Assembly: GCA_037043455.1 (NCBI GenBank)
Contig: JAWPHD010005099.1
Span: 106,797-170,796, forward strand
Origin: Cyrtodaria siliqua
Lineage: Eukaryota; Mollusca; Bivalvia; Adapedonta; Hiatellidae
DNA: 64,000 bases
Direction: 5' to 3'
The notes below the pieces were generated by a model. The model saw only the letters and a list, made by a program, of their open reading frames with translations. It did no database searches and had not been told where the DNA came from. Positions 1 through 12,594 of this stretch are shown here, in pieces. The stretch's first letter is position 1, and each line of letters begins with the position of its first letter. A program made the translations under genes and the position numbers.

Positions 1-332
1 ATAAAGCGCGAAATAGTAGACAATTCACGAACCCAACCAGAAAGAACACGGTCATGATGCGGATGGTTACCATAGCGTTTATGCTATCGTTCACACCCTT
101 CCTGATTATTCTTGTCATAAGATACACGCATACTAACTCGGAGTATTATCTGACATTAGACAGAAATGGAAAAAAAAATTACAGTGTATTCCTGCGATCT
201 TACTTCATCAACAGTATGGTGAACCCTTTTATTTATGGATTTATGAATATTCAGTTCCGGAAACTAGTTAAAGAAACGTTTAAGAACATATTTTGCAGTT
301 CGTATTGTTTAAATCGTGACACCTATGTGTAA
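1..332 (+). CDS. Class A GPCR, C-terminal part only (5' end outside window)
   Basis: The frame is open from position 3, so the gene enters from the left edge, and it ends at the TAA at 330-332. It encodes the end of the third intracellular loop (RKNTVMMRM), TM6 with a SFTP motif in place of the usual CWxP, a short extracellular loop 3, TM7 with NPFIY (the NPxxY motif), and helix 8 (FRK) followed by a short cysteine-containing tail. Over about 80 residues from the end of loop 3 to helix 8 I count about 11 differences from the intact gene at 35006-36328, so the two are close paralogues in convergent orientation. The last 13 or so residues differ. GPCRs of this class act in the plasma membrane and couple to G proteins; the ligand cannot be told from this part. 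An AATAAA at 502-507 is a possible polyadenylation signal. The ATG at 54 is internal and not the start. Confidence 0.88.
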   Translation, partial: KARNSRQFTNPTRKNTVMMRMVTIAFMLSFTPFLIILVIRYTHTNSEYYLTLDRNGKKNYSVFLRSYFINSMVNPFIYGFMNIQFRKLVKETFKNIFCSSYCLNRDTYV

Positions 333-866
333 TTTATTCATGATGAATTAGTTGCTTATGGCTATTATAAATATGCAGAGATGTAAGTGTAGCAAGCAGT
401 CGAATATACCAAAACGATGAGATTGCCACCTTAAAATCACATATTCATAATACTAAATTATACAGTTTACCAAAAATAAGTCCACCGACTAATTCGCAAA
501 CAATAAAGAAGATGTGGATGGCTGATTAAAGGGTATTGCATAGGATTTATCTTTCTTTAGATTAATTGTCATAAACTAGGTTTTTATTATTTTTTTATTA
601 GCTTAAAATGTATTATAATAGAAAGTTCTGTATTGTTTTACATGCAATCATACACATTCGTTCAATAGTCAACAGAACATCGTCAATTAAGTCAATATTA
701 ACACATGTAACAGCCGTCTAATAATCAACAAGGCAAGATTAGTTGGGAGAAAATTCGTGGTCATATATGTACTGGTCGTCACCCGATACATGCATATTGA
801 ATAGACACCACTCCATCATCGTGAAAGGAATGAAAGATTGATAAAAGCGCCGTTAACTCCATTCAT

Positions 867-915
867 ATCTCTCTCGCTCGCTCTCTCTCTCTCGCTTTCT
901 CTCTCTCTCTCTCTC
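867..915. repeat. CT microsatellite
   Basis: Nearly pure CT dinucleotide run with a few CTCG interruptions, read directly from the sequence. Confidence 0.9.
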
Positions 916-1252
916 ATTTATTTTCAGTTTCATTTATCAACCTTTCTTGTAATGATTTATGTTTAAGCATTTACACATTCGCTTAAAACATGTTTTAAGT
1001 ATAAGGTTTAAAAAGTCATTTAACGATCGGAACAACCCTTGTATAACGACCACGTACTGCATCACACTTTCAGCAATATGATATAGAAAAGGCTTCAACA
1101 TAATTTCATATAAGCTCAACCTATTGATATTCTTATACATCTTTCATACACTGATGTTATGTAAATTTATTTTACACACTTTACTCAATACTCAGATTAC
1201 GCGTACACCAGACTTTTCTATTCGGTAATAGACGAAGGGAGTATAGGAACGA

Positions 1253-1282
1253 ACGCACGCACACACGCACACACACACACAC
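1253..1282. repeat. CA microsatellite
   Basis: A run of CA with two CG substitutions, read directly. Confidence 0.9.
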
Positions 1283-2139
1283 AATGTAAAGCATAATATC
1301 ACTCCGATGTTCATGCGGAAGTAAGGCAAGATTCTTCGTAATCCATTCAATTTGCATATCAGTGCCAGGTTTTGCTGAAATATCAAGATAATAACATCGG
1401 GTGTGTGATAAAAAATAACATTCGTAGCCGGAATTAATTACAAAATCACTTTTTATTGATTTACTTAATGTACTCAAGTATTAACATTAATGCTAGTGTT
1501 ATCGCTGTCGTATTAAATCGTATTCAATCGCATCAGTTCTTACGTAATATGCAGGGAAAATATTGATAAAACTGTTTTTAATACGCCTGTAAAACAGTTA
1601 TCGCACCATGCGTGATTTTACAACTGATTATTTCACTGATTCTTAGAATGAAGAAATTAAACAGGAAAACATTATGTATGCTTTCAAGTTGAACATAATT
1701 CAGTCAGGTTTATTTATCTCTGAAACCGAAATCAGTTATATGGATCATTGGCACACCCATGCCGTGCTTTGCTCCGTGGATAGAAAACATTTCCTATCTC
1801 TTTAAAAAACGAAGTTGATAATATTCTTAATTGTTCAACTTAAAGGAGATTTCTTTTGCATTTTACACCCACGCACCACACTCATACGCATGCACACATA
1901 CACGCAATATAACCGTATTATATATAGAGAGAGAACACACGTTCTTAGTAAATAGCAGTAACATATTCTGAGTCAAAAAGAAAGGGTGCACTTAAATGTG
2001 CATGGTCAACCTTAGTACGAATATTAAACGTTTCAAACTGTTAACTTCTTGTCTTAAAGCCCCTAGAGATTACGTACATAAAGGATTTTACATGAGCGAC
2101 AGTGTATTATTGGTTTTAATAAATCAGTTGGATAAAATG

Positions 2140-3035
2140 ATAGAATACGAGGCTCTGCCGAGTATCCTATCGTCTTATCTAACGAGTTTATTAAAATGAA
2201 TAATACACAGTCAACTGTGTATTATTGATTTTAATAATCGAGTTGGATAAAATGATAGGATGAGAGACTTTGCCGAGTATCCCAATATTTTTATCCAACG
2301 AATATATTTAAATAAATAATAGTGATAGTTTCACTTTAATGTTGTCAATTTATCGGCGGAAATTTGTAAGAGAAATCATGACGTCGTTTTGTTGTCTACA
2401 TGACGTCGCTAAGTTAAGCGGCTGTAAATTTGTTCACCCTCCAAATAATGCGACACCTTCAACCAAACTTAACGTTACATTCATTTTAAAATATTGATAT
2501 CTAGTTAAGGTGTGTCAACGTATCGTTTGATATACCATACAAACAATTGGGATTAACTGTTTTACTGTTTAGAAACACAGTGATTCGGTCCGCATTTTCA
2601 TCTGTAATACACTAATGTATTACGAGAAATAAGTCATGGCTCTATAGGACCCTATATATCATTTTTTATTGCACTCCCAGAAGATGTTATGCGATGACCA
2701 AAGTCATACAAACGGTATTGTGGTAAAGCTAATGTAAACTTTGGGATCAATTAGTCGGTCAATAACAAATTCTGGAGACGTTCTTAATACAAGTGTTATC
2801 CATCAGCACATACGACATTGCCACGCTATATGCAACCTTACCACAGGACCTTATCAAAGACAAGTTAATGCTCTTGTTAAAATACCTTTGCCAGAGAAAA
2901 AAACTACATTTTTGGCTTGTATCCATATAAAAGAGTTTTTTTTAATAACGGTAAATTGGACAATTACATTATATGTTCTTACCAGGACGTTTGTGAAGCA
3001 TTTATATTTGTATTACCTACAAAGTAGATATATAA
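2140..3035 (+). repeat. Segmental duplication, left copy, first part
   Basis: This stretch matches 12595-13385 along its length, with scattered substitutions and small indels. Shared landmarks are CTCTGCCGAGTATCCTATC, GACGTCGTTTTGTTGTCTAC, AACACAGTGATTCGGTCC, CTGGAGACGTTCTTAATA and GGACGTTTGTGAAGCATT. A local duplication of about 120 bp (near 2095-2210 and 2215-2330) is also present. No coding frame is shared between the two copies, so it is not an obvious gene. Confidence 0.85.
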
Positions 3036-3050
3036 ACTAATGTTTATTAG

Positions 3051-3258
3051 TTTAAACTTATTTATTTTACATCGATTGTAACGAAAGCTCTATGAACTTA
3101 TTTGAATCACTCTCGATGTCTTTCTGGGTAGAACCAGTACTAAGCAATGCAGATAAAGTGTCTTGCTCAGGGACACAACGCATATAGCAATCACGGGAAT
3201 CGAACCCACGACTTTTGGATCATGGGTCCGAGGCTCTACCACTAGACGACAGCGCTCC
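3051..3258 (-). mobile_element. tRNA-derived SINE, copy 1, with 15-bp target site duplication
   Basis: On the minus strand the element starts with a tRNA-like head: an A-box-like TAGTGGTAGAGC and a B-box-like GGTTCGATTCC, the internal RNA polymerase III promoter elements. A body with GTGTCCCTGAGCAAGACAC and an A-rich end (AAATAAATAAG) follow. It is flanked by a perfect 15-bp direct repeat, ACTAATGTTTATTAG, at 3036-3050 and 3259-3273, as expected for LINE-driven insertion. Two more copies are at 28613-28818 and 47796-48003, all on the minus strand. The head is a tRNA relic and not a working tRNA gene, because the rest of the cloverleaf is not kept. Confidence 0.9.
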
Positions 3259-3273
3259 ACTAATGTTTATTAG

Positions 3274-3885
3274 CAACAGGTTGGTATTAATATAGATAAG
3301 GAGAACCATCAAATATTAAGAGAACTGTCAACTATTAAGAGCACATTAGTCAATTAATACTGGTAAGGGAGTTCTTTTGGAAGCAACAAACGCAACCAAG
3401 AGAATAAAGTAGCAGACTCGGTTTTATTGAGTCTGTTCACGAGAGGTAATGTTAAAAGTAAAAACGACCCTAGCGCCGACTATCGCCGGCTTAAAGTCAG
3501 AATATGCTTATTGTTAATCTAAACGGAGATGATAGAGACTTTGTGTCAAGTATTTGTGTATAGTATTACCGTCAAACTTGAATTAAATCCCCCGATGTAC
3601 GCAGCCGTTAACAGAAACAACTGATTAGAAACGTACGCTTGTGTTTACATAAAGAGTACCTATGCTATAAATTAACCATTTTGATCTGCACACTTCCGGT
3701 TTTGTTTATCGCCGGAGCAGCGTGTAGGGATACAGCGTAATTAGCGCACACACATGAATTCGGCATAGTGTGTAAAGTTTAATTTTATTCCGTTAAATTG
3801 TTAGCGTAATTCTCTAAGTTATAACGCTTTTGAATGCTTCGTCATCTGTTTCAGTTCATGTGTTAATAAGCATATTCTGCCTTTT
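3274..3885. other. Non-coding, absent from the second copy of the duplication
   Basis: The duplicate copy passes directly from the equivalent of 3010 to the equivalent of 3925, so this stretch, together with the SINE before it, is an insertion in the left copy or a deletion in the right one. Positions 3364-3440 are the reverse complement of the dispersed repeat seen at 4850-5020 and 31955-32135. I see no coding frame. Confidence 0.55.
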
Positions 3886-3889
3886 TTAA

Positions 3890-4040
3890 GCGGTATTCTA
3901 CTTCAAAGCCACATATTTCGGGCTAGTTGATCCCAAAGAACCAGTAAAAATAACACGATTCGTCGCACGGAGAGACCTTTTACAGCCGCCACACAGCACT
4001 AAACGAACGCTAGTGTGAATGTCAAAAACTACTGATAAGA
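3890..4040 (-). repeat. Left arm of a foldback pair (partner 4728-4900)
   Basis: Read on the minus strand, this matches the plus strand at about 4728-4900. Both contain GACATTCACACTAGCG, TTTAGTGCTGTGTGGCGGC and an AAAGTAGAATA segment. The chance open frames here both read DIHTSV-LVLCGG, which is a by-product of the inverted repeat and not a protein family. It also matches 13390-13510 in the duplicate module. Confidence 0.7.
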
Positions 4041-4584
4041 GAAATCGACTCAAGTGTAATCGCAGGCATCGGAAATGAAAAGGAAATGTATGACGCTCCT
4101 CATACTCGATTAATAAAACAGCACACCTCTTAGACAAACACATATATCCATATCTTCAACTTTGTAAACACCTGGTGTTAAGGCTCCGCTGCTAACAGGA
4201 AATATCGGAAACAATATAAATGCAATTATGTTTGATTACAGATACCACTTCAAAAGGATTAAGTAGAACTTTACAAATTAATATTTAGAACAGCCTGTTG
4301 TTTTGTGTCAATATAACCACACACAGTGTGTGTTGTGAAAACGTTGTCGTTTTCACTACATGTATTGCCTGTTTTATGAGCTAAAATGTAATAAATAATA
4401 TTTCATATTTCTACCTTACCATGATGAAATGATCCCTGATGACTTTACAGCTCATTAATAAGTCTGTCAGTAGAAATAGCATTGGAAGTGTCGGCATGAC
4501 TAGGTTTCAACGTCGGTTTTAACACTTTTCCAGTCTTATCACGACGACGTCTACTTGTAGCAGTGAACTCAGTGCTCACCACTC

Positions 4585-5025
4585 TTTGTGGCTTTAACGT
4601 AGAATATCGCTTAAGCCGGTGCTAGTAGACGTGATATATGTGTTACACTCTACATTACCGCTAATGTAAAACCGAGTATGTTACTTTTATCTCTTGCTTG
4701 TGTTAGTTGCTATAAAATGGTCCCCTTTTCAGTATTTATTGACATTCACACTAGCGTTTGTTTAGTGCTGTGTGGCGGCCGTAAAAGTTGCCCGGACTAC
4801 AAATCAGTAGTGTTATTACTTACGAGTTCTTTACAGCATCACGCCCAGTCTTGGTGTCTTTAAAGTAGAATATCGTGTAAGCCGGTGCTAGGAGGCATGA
4901 AAGATTTTGCACTCTACATAACCGCTCATGAAAAGACTCATTAAAACCAAGTCTGCTACTTTTATCTCTTGTTTGTGTTTGTTGCTTCCAAGGAATCCCA
5001 TTTTCAGTATTTATTAATAGTGCTG
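4585..5025 (+). repeat. Dispersed repeat of about 170 bp, two tandem copies, second overlapping a foldback arm
   Basis: Two related copies, about 4585-4745 and 4850-5025, share AAGCCGGTGCTAG, a CACTCTACAT segment, TACTTTTATCTCTTG and TTTTCAGTATTTATT. Related fragments are at 3364-3440 (-), 13980-14065 (+), 24590-24658 (-) and 31955-32135 (+). The right foldback arm (4728-4900) lies across the join between the copies. No coding capacity was recognised; it is probably a non-autonomous mobile element. Confidence 0.7.
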
Positions 5026-5044
5026 CCACTATGGAATACTACGC

Positions 5045-5135
5045 GCGTATGCACATTACATGATACTCCAACCACCAGTCAAATTATTATAACATCTGGC
5101 CGACAGCCCTTACATTACATGATACTCCATTGACA
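5045..5135 (+). repeat. 66-bp repeat, about 1.5 units, bordering the 36-bp array
   Basis: Contains CACATTACATGATACTCCA and CTGGCCGACAGCCCTTACA. The same unit occurs about 3.5 times at 14075-14290, and both stretches end in the same sequence, TACTCCATTGACATTGACGTG, where the 36-bp array begins. Confidence 0.85.
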
Positions 5136-5139
5136 TTGA

Positions 5140-8100
5140 CGTGAACACTGTTACAATATGTGATGTTGACAAGGAAGTGGACAAAGTGAAGTGACACTAT
5201 GTGATGTTGACAAGGACTTGGACACAGTTACAATATGTGATGTTGACAAGGACTTGGACACAGTTACAATATGTGATGTTGACAAGGACTTGGACACAGT
5301 TACAATAAGTGATGTTGACAAGGGCTTGGACAGTTACGATATGTGACTCTGACATGGACGGGGACGTACAATATGTGATGTTGACAAGGGCGTGGACAAA
5401 GAGACAACATATGCCTTTGACAAGGATGTGGACAAAGTGACACCATGTGACGTTGACAAGGAAGTGGACACTGTTGCAATAAGTCACTCTGACATTGCCC
5501 TGGACATAGTTACACCATAGTTGACAATGACATGTACAGTGTTACAATATGTGACGTTGACAAGGACGTGGCCACTATTGCAATAAGTGACTAAAACTGT
5601 CACAATGACATTAACACAGTGACAGCATTTGACGTTCACAAGGACGTGGACAAAGTGACACCATGTGTCGTTGACAAGGACGTGAACACAGTAACACCAT
5701 GTGTCGTTAACAAGGACGTAGACACAGTGACAATATGTGTCGTTAACAAGGAAGTGGACACAGTGAAGTGACACTATGTGACGTTGACAAGGATGTGGAC
5801 ACAGTACCACCATGTGACGTTGACAAGGACGTGGATACAGTAACACCATGTGTCGTTATCAAGGACGTGGACACAGTGACAATATGTGTCGTTAACAAGG
5901 AAGTGGACAAAGTGAAGTGACACTATGTGACGTTGACAAGGACGTGGACACAGTGACACCATGCGTCGTTGACAAGGACGTGGACACAGTAACACAATTT
6001 GTCGTTGGGAAGTACGTGGACACAGTGATACCATTTGACGTTAACAAGGACGTGGACACAATGACACCATTTGATGTTGACAAGGATGTGGACACAGTAC
6101 CACCATGTGTCGTTGACAAGGACGTGGACACAGTGACACCATGTGTCGTTGACAAGGACGTGGACACAGTGACACAATTTGACGTTGGCAAGTACGTGGA
6201 CACAGTGATACCATTTGACGTTAACAAGGACGTGGACACAATGACACCATTTGACGTTGACAAGGACGTAGACACAGTACCACCATGTGTCGTTGACAAG
6301 GACGTGGACACAGTGACACCATGTGTCGTTGACAAGGACGTGGACACAGTAACACAATTTGACGTTAACAAGGACGTGGACACAGTGACACCATTTGACG
6401 TTGATAAGGACGTGGACACAGTGACACCATATGTCGTTGACAAGGACGTGGACACAGTATCATCATTTGACGCTAACAAGGACGTGGACACAGTGACACT
6501 ATGTTTCGTTGAGAAGGACGTGGTCACAGTGACACCGAGTGTCGTTAACAAGGAAGTGGACAAAGTGAAGTGACACTATGTGTCGTTGACAAGGACGTGG
6601 ACACAGCAACACCATTTGACGTTGACAAGGACGAGGACACAGTGACAATATGTGTCGTTACCAAGGAAGTGGACAAAGTGAAGTGACACTATGTGTCGTT
6701 GACAAGGACGTGGACTTAGTGACACCATGTGTCGTTGACAAGGACGTGGACACAGTAACAACATGTGTCGTTTACAAGGACGTGGACACAGTAACACCAT
6801 TTGACATTGACAAGGACGTGGACACAGTGACACTATGTGTCGTTGACAAGAACGTGGACACAGTGACACCATGTCTCTTTGACAAGGACATGAACACAGT
6901 GACAGCATGTGTCTTTGACAAGGATGTGGACACAGTGACACCATATGTCGTTGACAAGGACGTGGACACAGTAACACCATTTGACGTTGACAAGGACGTG
7001 AACATAGTGACACCATGTGTCGTTGACAAGGACATGAACACATTGACACCATGTGTCGTTGACAATGACGTGAACACAGTGACACCATATGTCTGTCACA
7101 AGGTCGTGAACAAAGTGACACCATTTGACGTTGACAAGGACTTCAACACAGTGACAACATGTGACGTTGACAAGAACGTGGACACCGCGACACCATTTTC
7201 GGTTGACAAGGACGGGAACACAATGCCACCATGTGTCGTTGACAAGGATGTGAACACAATGATACCATGGTTCGTTGACAATGACGTGAACATAGCGACA
7301 CCATATGACAATGAGGTGGACACAGTGATATCATGTGACGTTGACATTGACGTGTAAACTGTCACACCATGTGACGTTGACAATGAAGTGGACACAGTGA
7401 TATCATGTGACGTTGACATTCACGTAGAAACTTTTCACACCATGTGACGTTAACAATGAAGTGGACACAGTGATATCATGTGACGTTGAAATTGACGTGG
7501 AAACTGTCACACCATATGACGCTGACAATGAAGTGGACACAGTGATCTCATTTGAAGTTGAAATTGACGTGGACACTGTCACACAATGTGACGTTGACAA
7601 GGAACATAGTTACACTATGTGATGTTGAAAATGACATGTACACTGTTACACTATGTGACCTTGACAAAGACATGTACACTGTTACAATATGTGACGTTGA
7701 CAAAGACATGGATATAGTTACAATATGTGACGTTGACAAAGGACGAGAACACAGTCGTCCTTTGTGACAATGTGTAACGTTGACAAGGACGAGGACACAG
7801 TGACGCTATTTGAAGTTGACAATGACGTGAACGCAGTGACACCATGTTTCGTTGACAAGGACGTGAATTCAAAGACACCATGTGTAATTGACAATGAAGT
7901 GAACACAGTGACTTGACACCATGTGTTTTTGACAATGACGTGAACACAGTGACACCATTTGTCGTTGACAAAGACGTGAACACAGTGAATTGACACCATG
8001 TGTTTTTGACAATGACGTGACAACAGTGACACCATTTGACGTTGACAAGGACGTGGACACAGTGACACCATGTGTCGTTGACAAGGACGTGGCAACAGTG

Positions 8101-11100
8101 ACACCATGTGTCGTTGACAAGGACGTGTGCACAGTGACACAATTTGATGGTGACAATAACGTGGATACAGGGTCACCATGAGTCTTTGAAAATGACGTGG
8201 ACACAGTGACACCATGTGACGTTAACAAGGACGTTGACACAGTAACAAAATTTGATGCTGACAAGGACGAAGATACAGTGACACTATGAGCCGTTGACAA
8301 GGACCTGGACACAGTTACACCATGTGACGTTGACAATGACGTGACACCAATTGACGTTGACAAGGACGTGGACACAGTGACACAATGTGACGTTGACAAA
8401 CACGGGAATATAGTGCCACCATGTGACGTTAACAAGGACGTGGACACAGTGACACCATGTGACGTTGACAAGGACGTAAACAGAGTGAAACCTTGTGTCG
8501 TTGACGATGACGTGAACACAGTGACTCCATGTGCCTTTGACAAGGACGTAAACACAGTGACACTTTGTGTCGTTGACAAGGACGTAAACACAGTGACACC
8601 ACGTTTCGTTGACAAGAACTTGGACACAGTGACACCTTGTGTCGTTGACAAGGACGTGAACACAGTGACACCATCTGACGTTGAAAAGGACGTGGACACA
8701 TTGACACCATTTGACGTTGACAAAAACGTGCACACAGTGACACCATATGTCGTTAACAAGGACGTGGACACAGTGACAGTATGTGACGTTGACAAGAACA
8801 GAAACACAGTGACTCCATGTATCATTGACAAGAACGTGGACAAAGTGACGCCATGTGTCTTTGACAATGACATGAACACATTGACACCGTGTGACGTTGA
8901 CAAGTACGTGACCACTGTTGCAATAGGTGACTTAAAGTGTGACAGTGGCATTAACATAGTGACAGCTTATGCCGTTGACAAGGACGTGAACACAATGACA
9001 TTATGAGTCGTTGACAAGGACGTGGACACAGCGATACCATGTGTCGTTGACAATGAGGTGAACACAGTGACACCTTGTGTTTGACAGGGACGTCAACACA
9101 GTGACACCATTTAACGTTGACAAGGACGTCACCACATTGGTACCAAGTGTCGTTGATAAGGCCGTGGACACAGTGCCACGATGTAACGTTGACGATGACG
9201 TGAACACAGTGTCACCCTGTGTCGTTGACAATGACACCCCGTGTAATTGACACAATGTGTAATTGACAAGGACGTGAACACAGTGACATCACGTATAATT
9301 GACAATTGCGTAAACACAGTGACACCTTGTGTCGTTGACAAGGACGTGAACACAGTGACACCATGAATCGTCGACAAGGACGTGAACCCAGAGACACCAT
9401 GTGTCGTTGACATGGACGGGAACAAAGTGACACCATGTGTCGTTGACAATGACGTGGACACAGTGACACCATTTGACGTTGACAAGGACGTGGACACAGT
9501 GACACCATGTGTCGTTGACAAATACGTGGCAACAATGACACCATCTGACGTTGACAAGCACGTGAACACAGTGACACCATATGTCGTTGACAGTGACTTC
9601 AGTGACACCTTGTGTCGTTTACAATGACCGCAGTGACACCTTGTGTAGTTAACAAGGACGTGGACACAGTGACACCATATGCCCTTGACAAGGACGTGTA
9701 CACAGTGACACCATGAGTCATTGACAAAGACGTGGCAGCAGTGACACCATTTGACGTTAACAAGGACGTGAACACAGTGACACGATATGTCGTTGACAAT
9801 GACATCAGTGACACCAAAGGCCTTTGACAAGGACGTGGACACAGTGACACCATGTGTCGTTGACAAAGACGTGGCAACAGTGACACCATTTGACGTTGAA
9901 AAGGACGTGAACACAGTGACACCATATTTCGTTGACCTCAGAGACACAATAGGCCCTTGACAAGGACGTGGACACAGTGAAACCTTGTGTCGTTAACAAA
10001 GACGTGGCAACAGTGACACCATTTGACGTTGACAAGGACGTGAACACAGTGACACCTTGTGTCGTTGACAAGGACGTGAAAACAGTGACACCTTGTGTCA
10101 TTGACAAGGACGTGGACACAGTAACACCTTGTGTCGTTGACAAGGACGTAAAAACTCTGACACCTTGTGTCGTTGACACGGACTTGAACACAGTGACACC
10201 ATGCGTCGTTGACAATGACCACAGTGACACCATGTGTCGTTGACGATGACCACAGTGACACCTTGTGTAGTTGACAATGACGTGAACACTATGACATCAT
10301 ATGCCCTTGACAAGGACGTGGACACAGTGACACCATGTGACATTAACAAGGACGTGAACACAGAGACACCATGTGTCGTTGATAAGGCCGTGGAAACAGT
10401 GCCACCATGTAACGTTGACAATGACGTGAACACAGTGACACCATGTGTCGTTGACAAGGAGACGAATACAGTGACACCATGTGTAATTAACAATGTTGTG
10501 AACACAGTGACATCTTGTGTCGTTGACAAGGACGTGGACACAGTGACACCATGTGTCGTTGACAAGGACGTGATAACAGTGACACCATGTGTTGTTGACA
10601 ATGAAGTCAATACAGTGACATTATTTGACGTTGACAAGCACGTCAACACAGTAGCACAATGCGTCCTTTACCAGGACGTGAACACAGTGACACCATGTGT
10701 CATTGACAATGACATGAACATTGTGACACCATGTGTCTTTGACAAGGACGTGGACACAGTGACACCATTTGAAGTAGTTGACAAGGACGTGGACACAGTG
10801 ACACCATGTGTCGTTGACAAAGACGTGGCAACAGTGACACCATTTGACGTTAACACGGACGTGAACACAGTGACACCATATGTCGTTGAAAAGGACGTGA
10901 ACACAGTGACACCTTGTGTCGTTGACAATGACCACAGTGACACCTTGTGTAGTTGACAAGGACGTGGACAAAATGACACCATATGTCCTTGACAAGGACG
11001 TGGACACAGTGACACCATGTGACAATAACAAGGACGTAAACACAGAGACACCATGTGTCGTTGAAAAGGCCATGGACACAGTGCCACCATGTAACGTTGA

Positions 11101-12590
11101 CAATGACGTGAACACAGTGACACCATGTGTCGTTGACAAGGAGACGAATACAGTGACACCATGTGTAATTAACAATGATGTGAACACAGTGACACCTTGT
11201 GTCGTTGACAAGGACGTGGACACAGTGACACCATGTGTCGTTGACAAGGACGTAAACACAGTGACACCATGTGTCGTTGACAAAGACGTGGCAACAGTGA
11301 CACCATTTGACGTTGACAAGGACGTGAACACAGTGACACCATATGTCGTTGAAAAGGACGTGAACACAGTGACACCTTATGTCGTTGACAATGACCACAG
11401 TGACACCTTGTGTAGTTGACAAGGGCGTGGACAAAATGACACCATATTTTGTTGACAATGACCTGGACACACTAACACCATCTGTCGTTGACAAAAACCT
11501 GGCAACAATGACAGTGACACCATTGGACGTTGGCAAAGACGTGAACATGTGACACCTTGTGTCGTTGACAAGGACGTGAACACAGTGACACATTGTGTCG
11601 TTGACAAGGACGTGTGCACAGTGACACATTGTGTCATTGACAAGGACTTGGACAGAGTGACACCTTGTGTCGTTAATAAAGACGTGGAGATAGTTACACC
11701 ATGTTTCGTTAATAATGACTTAAACACATTGACACCATGTGTCGTTGACAAGGACATGAACAGTGACACAATGTGTCGTTGACAATGATCGCAGTGACAC
11801 CTTGAGTAGTTGACAACTTGTGTCTTTGACAAGGACGTGAACACAGTGACATCTTGTGTCGTTGACAAGGTCGTTGACAAAGTGACACCATGTGTCATTG
11901 ACAAGGACATGAACACAGTGACACCTTGTGTCGTTGACAAGAATTTGAACACAGTGATACCGTGTGTCGTTGACAATGACGTGGACACAGTGACACCTTG
12001 TGTAGTTGACAAGGACGTGGACATAGTTACATCATGTTTCGTTAGTGATACCATATGCCGCTGACAAGGACGTGGACACATTGACATCATTTGACTTTGA
12101 CAGGACGTGGACACAGTGACACCATATGCCGTTGACAAGGACGTGGACACTGTGACACCATTTGACATTGACAAGGACGTGGACACAGTGATACCATATG
12201 TCGTTGAAAATGGCATGTACACAGTGACACCATATGCCGTTGACAATGAGGTGGACACAATGACACCATTTGACATTGACAAGGACGTGAACACAGTGAC
12301 GCCATATGTCGTTGACAATTGCGTAAACACAGTGACACCATATGCTGTTGACAAGGAGGTGGACACAATGACACTATTGTGTCGATGACAAGGACGTTGA
12401 CACAGTGACACAGTGTGCAGTTGACAGGGACGTTGACACAGTGACACCATATGCCGTTGACAAGGAGGTGGACACAACGACACCATTTGACGTTGTCAAG
12501 GACGTGGACACAGTGACTCCTTGTGTCGTTGACAAGGACATGCACACACAGACAAATTGTGTCGTTGACAAGGACGTGGACATCGTTTTA
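5140..12590. repeat. 36-bp minisatellite, large array (about 207 units)
   Basis: The unit is 36 bp, built on GTTGACAAGGACGTGGAC followed by ACAGTGACACCATGTGTC. Units vary at a few positions: GTCGTT or GACGTT, GTGTC or TTTGA, GGAC or GAAC. The first 800 bp use a subfamily with ACAGTTACAATATGTGAT. Higher-order copies are visible: a 180-bp block of five units is repeated at 5995 and 6175, and a marker block with CCTTGTGTAGTT recurs at 9639, 10261, 10943 and 11406. Since 36 is a multiple of three and the unit is poor in stop codons, long frames stay open on both strands: VDKDVDTVTPCV on plus; VLVNDTWCHCVH, STTHGVTVSTSL and PCQRHMVSLCSR on minus. Indels repeatedly break them. I regard none as a gene. 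Confidence 0.95.
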
Positions 12591-12594
12591 TTCA

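Larger units (their letters stand above)
333..2090. other. Non-coding stretch with simple repeats
   Basis: AT-rich sequence downstream of the partial GPCR. I see no conserved coding frame or RNA gene. It contains a CT microsatellite (867-915), a CA microsatellite (1253-1282), and weaker CA/GA-rich bits near 1866-1932. Confidence 0.6.

Noticed and set aside
54..332. Stand-alone 92-residue protein starting at the ATG at 54
   Set aside because: The frame is open to the window edge and the residues upstream match the receptor loop of the paralogue, so it is the end of a longer gene.
3185..3258. Functional tRNA gene on the minus strand
   Set aside because: Same sequence recurs as the head of a 208-bp SINE in three places, with a 15-bp target duplication around the whole element.
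3898..4863. Two frames with DIHTSV-LVLCGG as a small conserved protein family
   Set aside because: They lie on the two arms of an inverted repeat on opposite strands, so the likeness is at DNA level; neither extends into the duplicate module as a frame.
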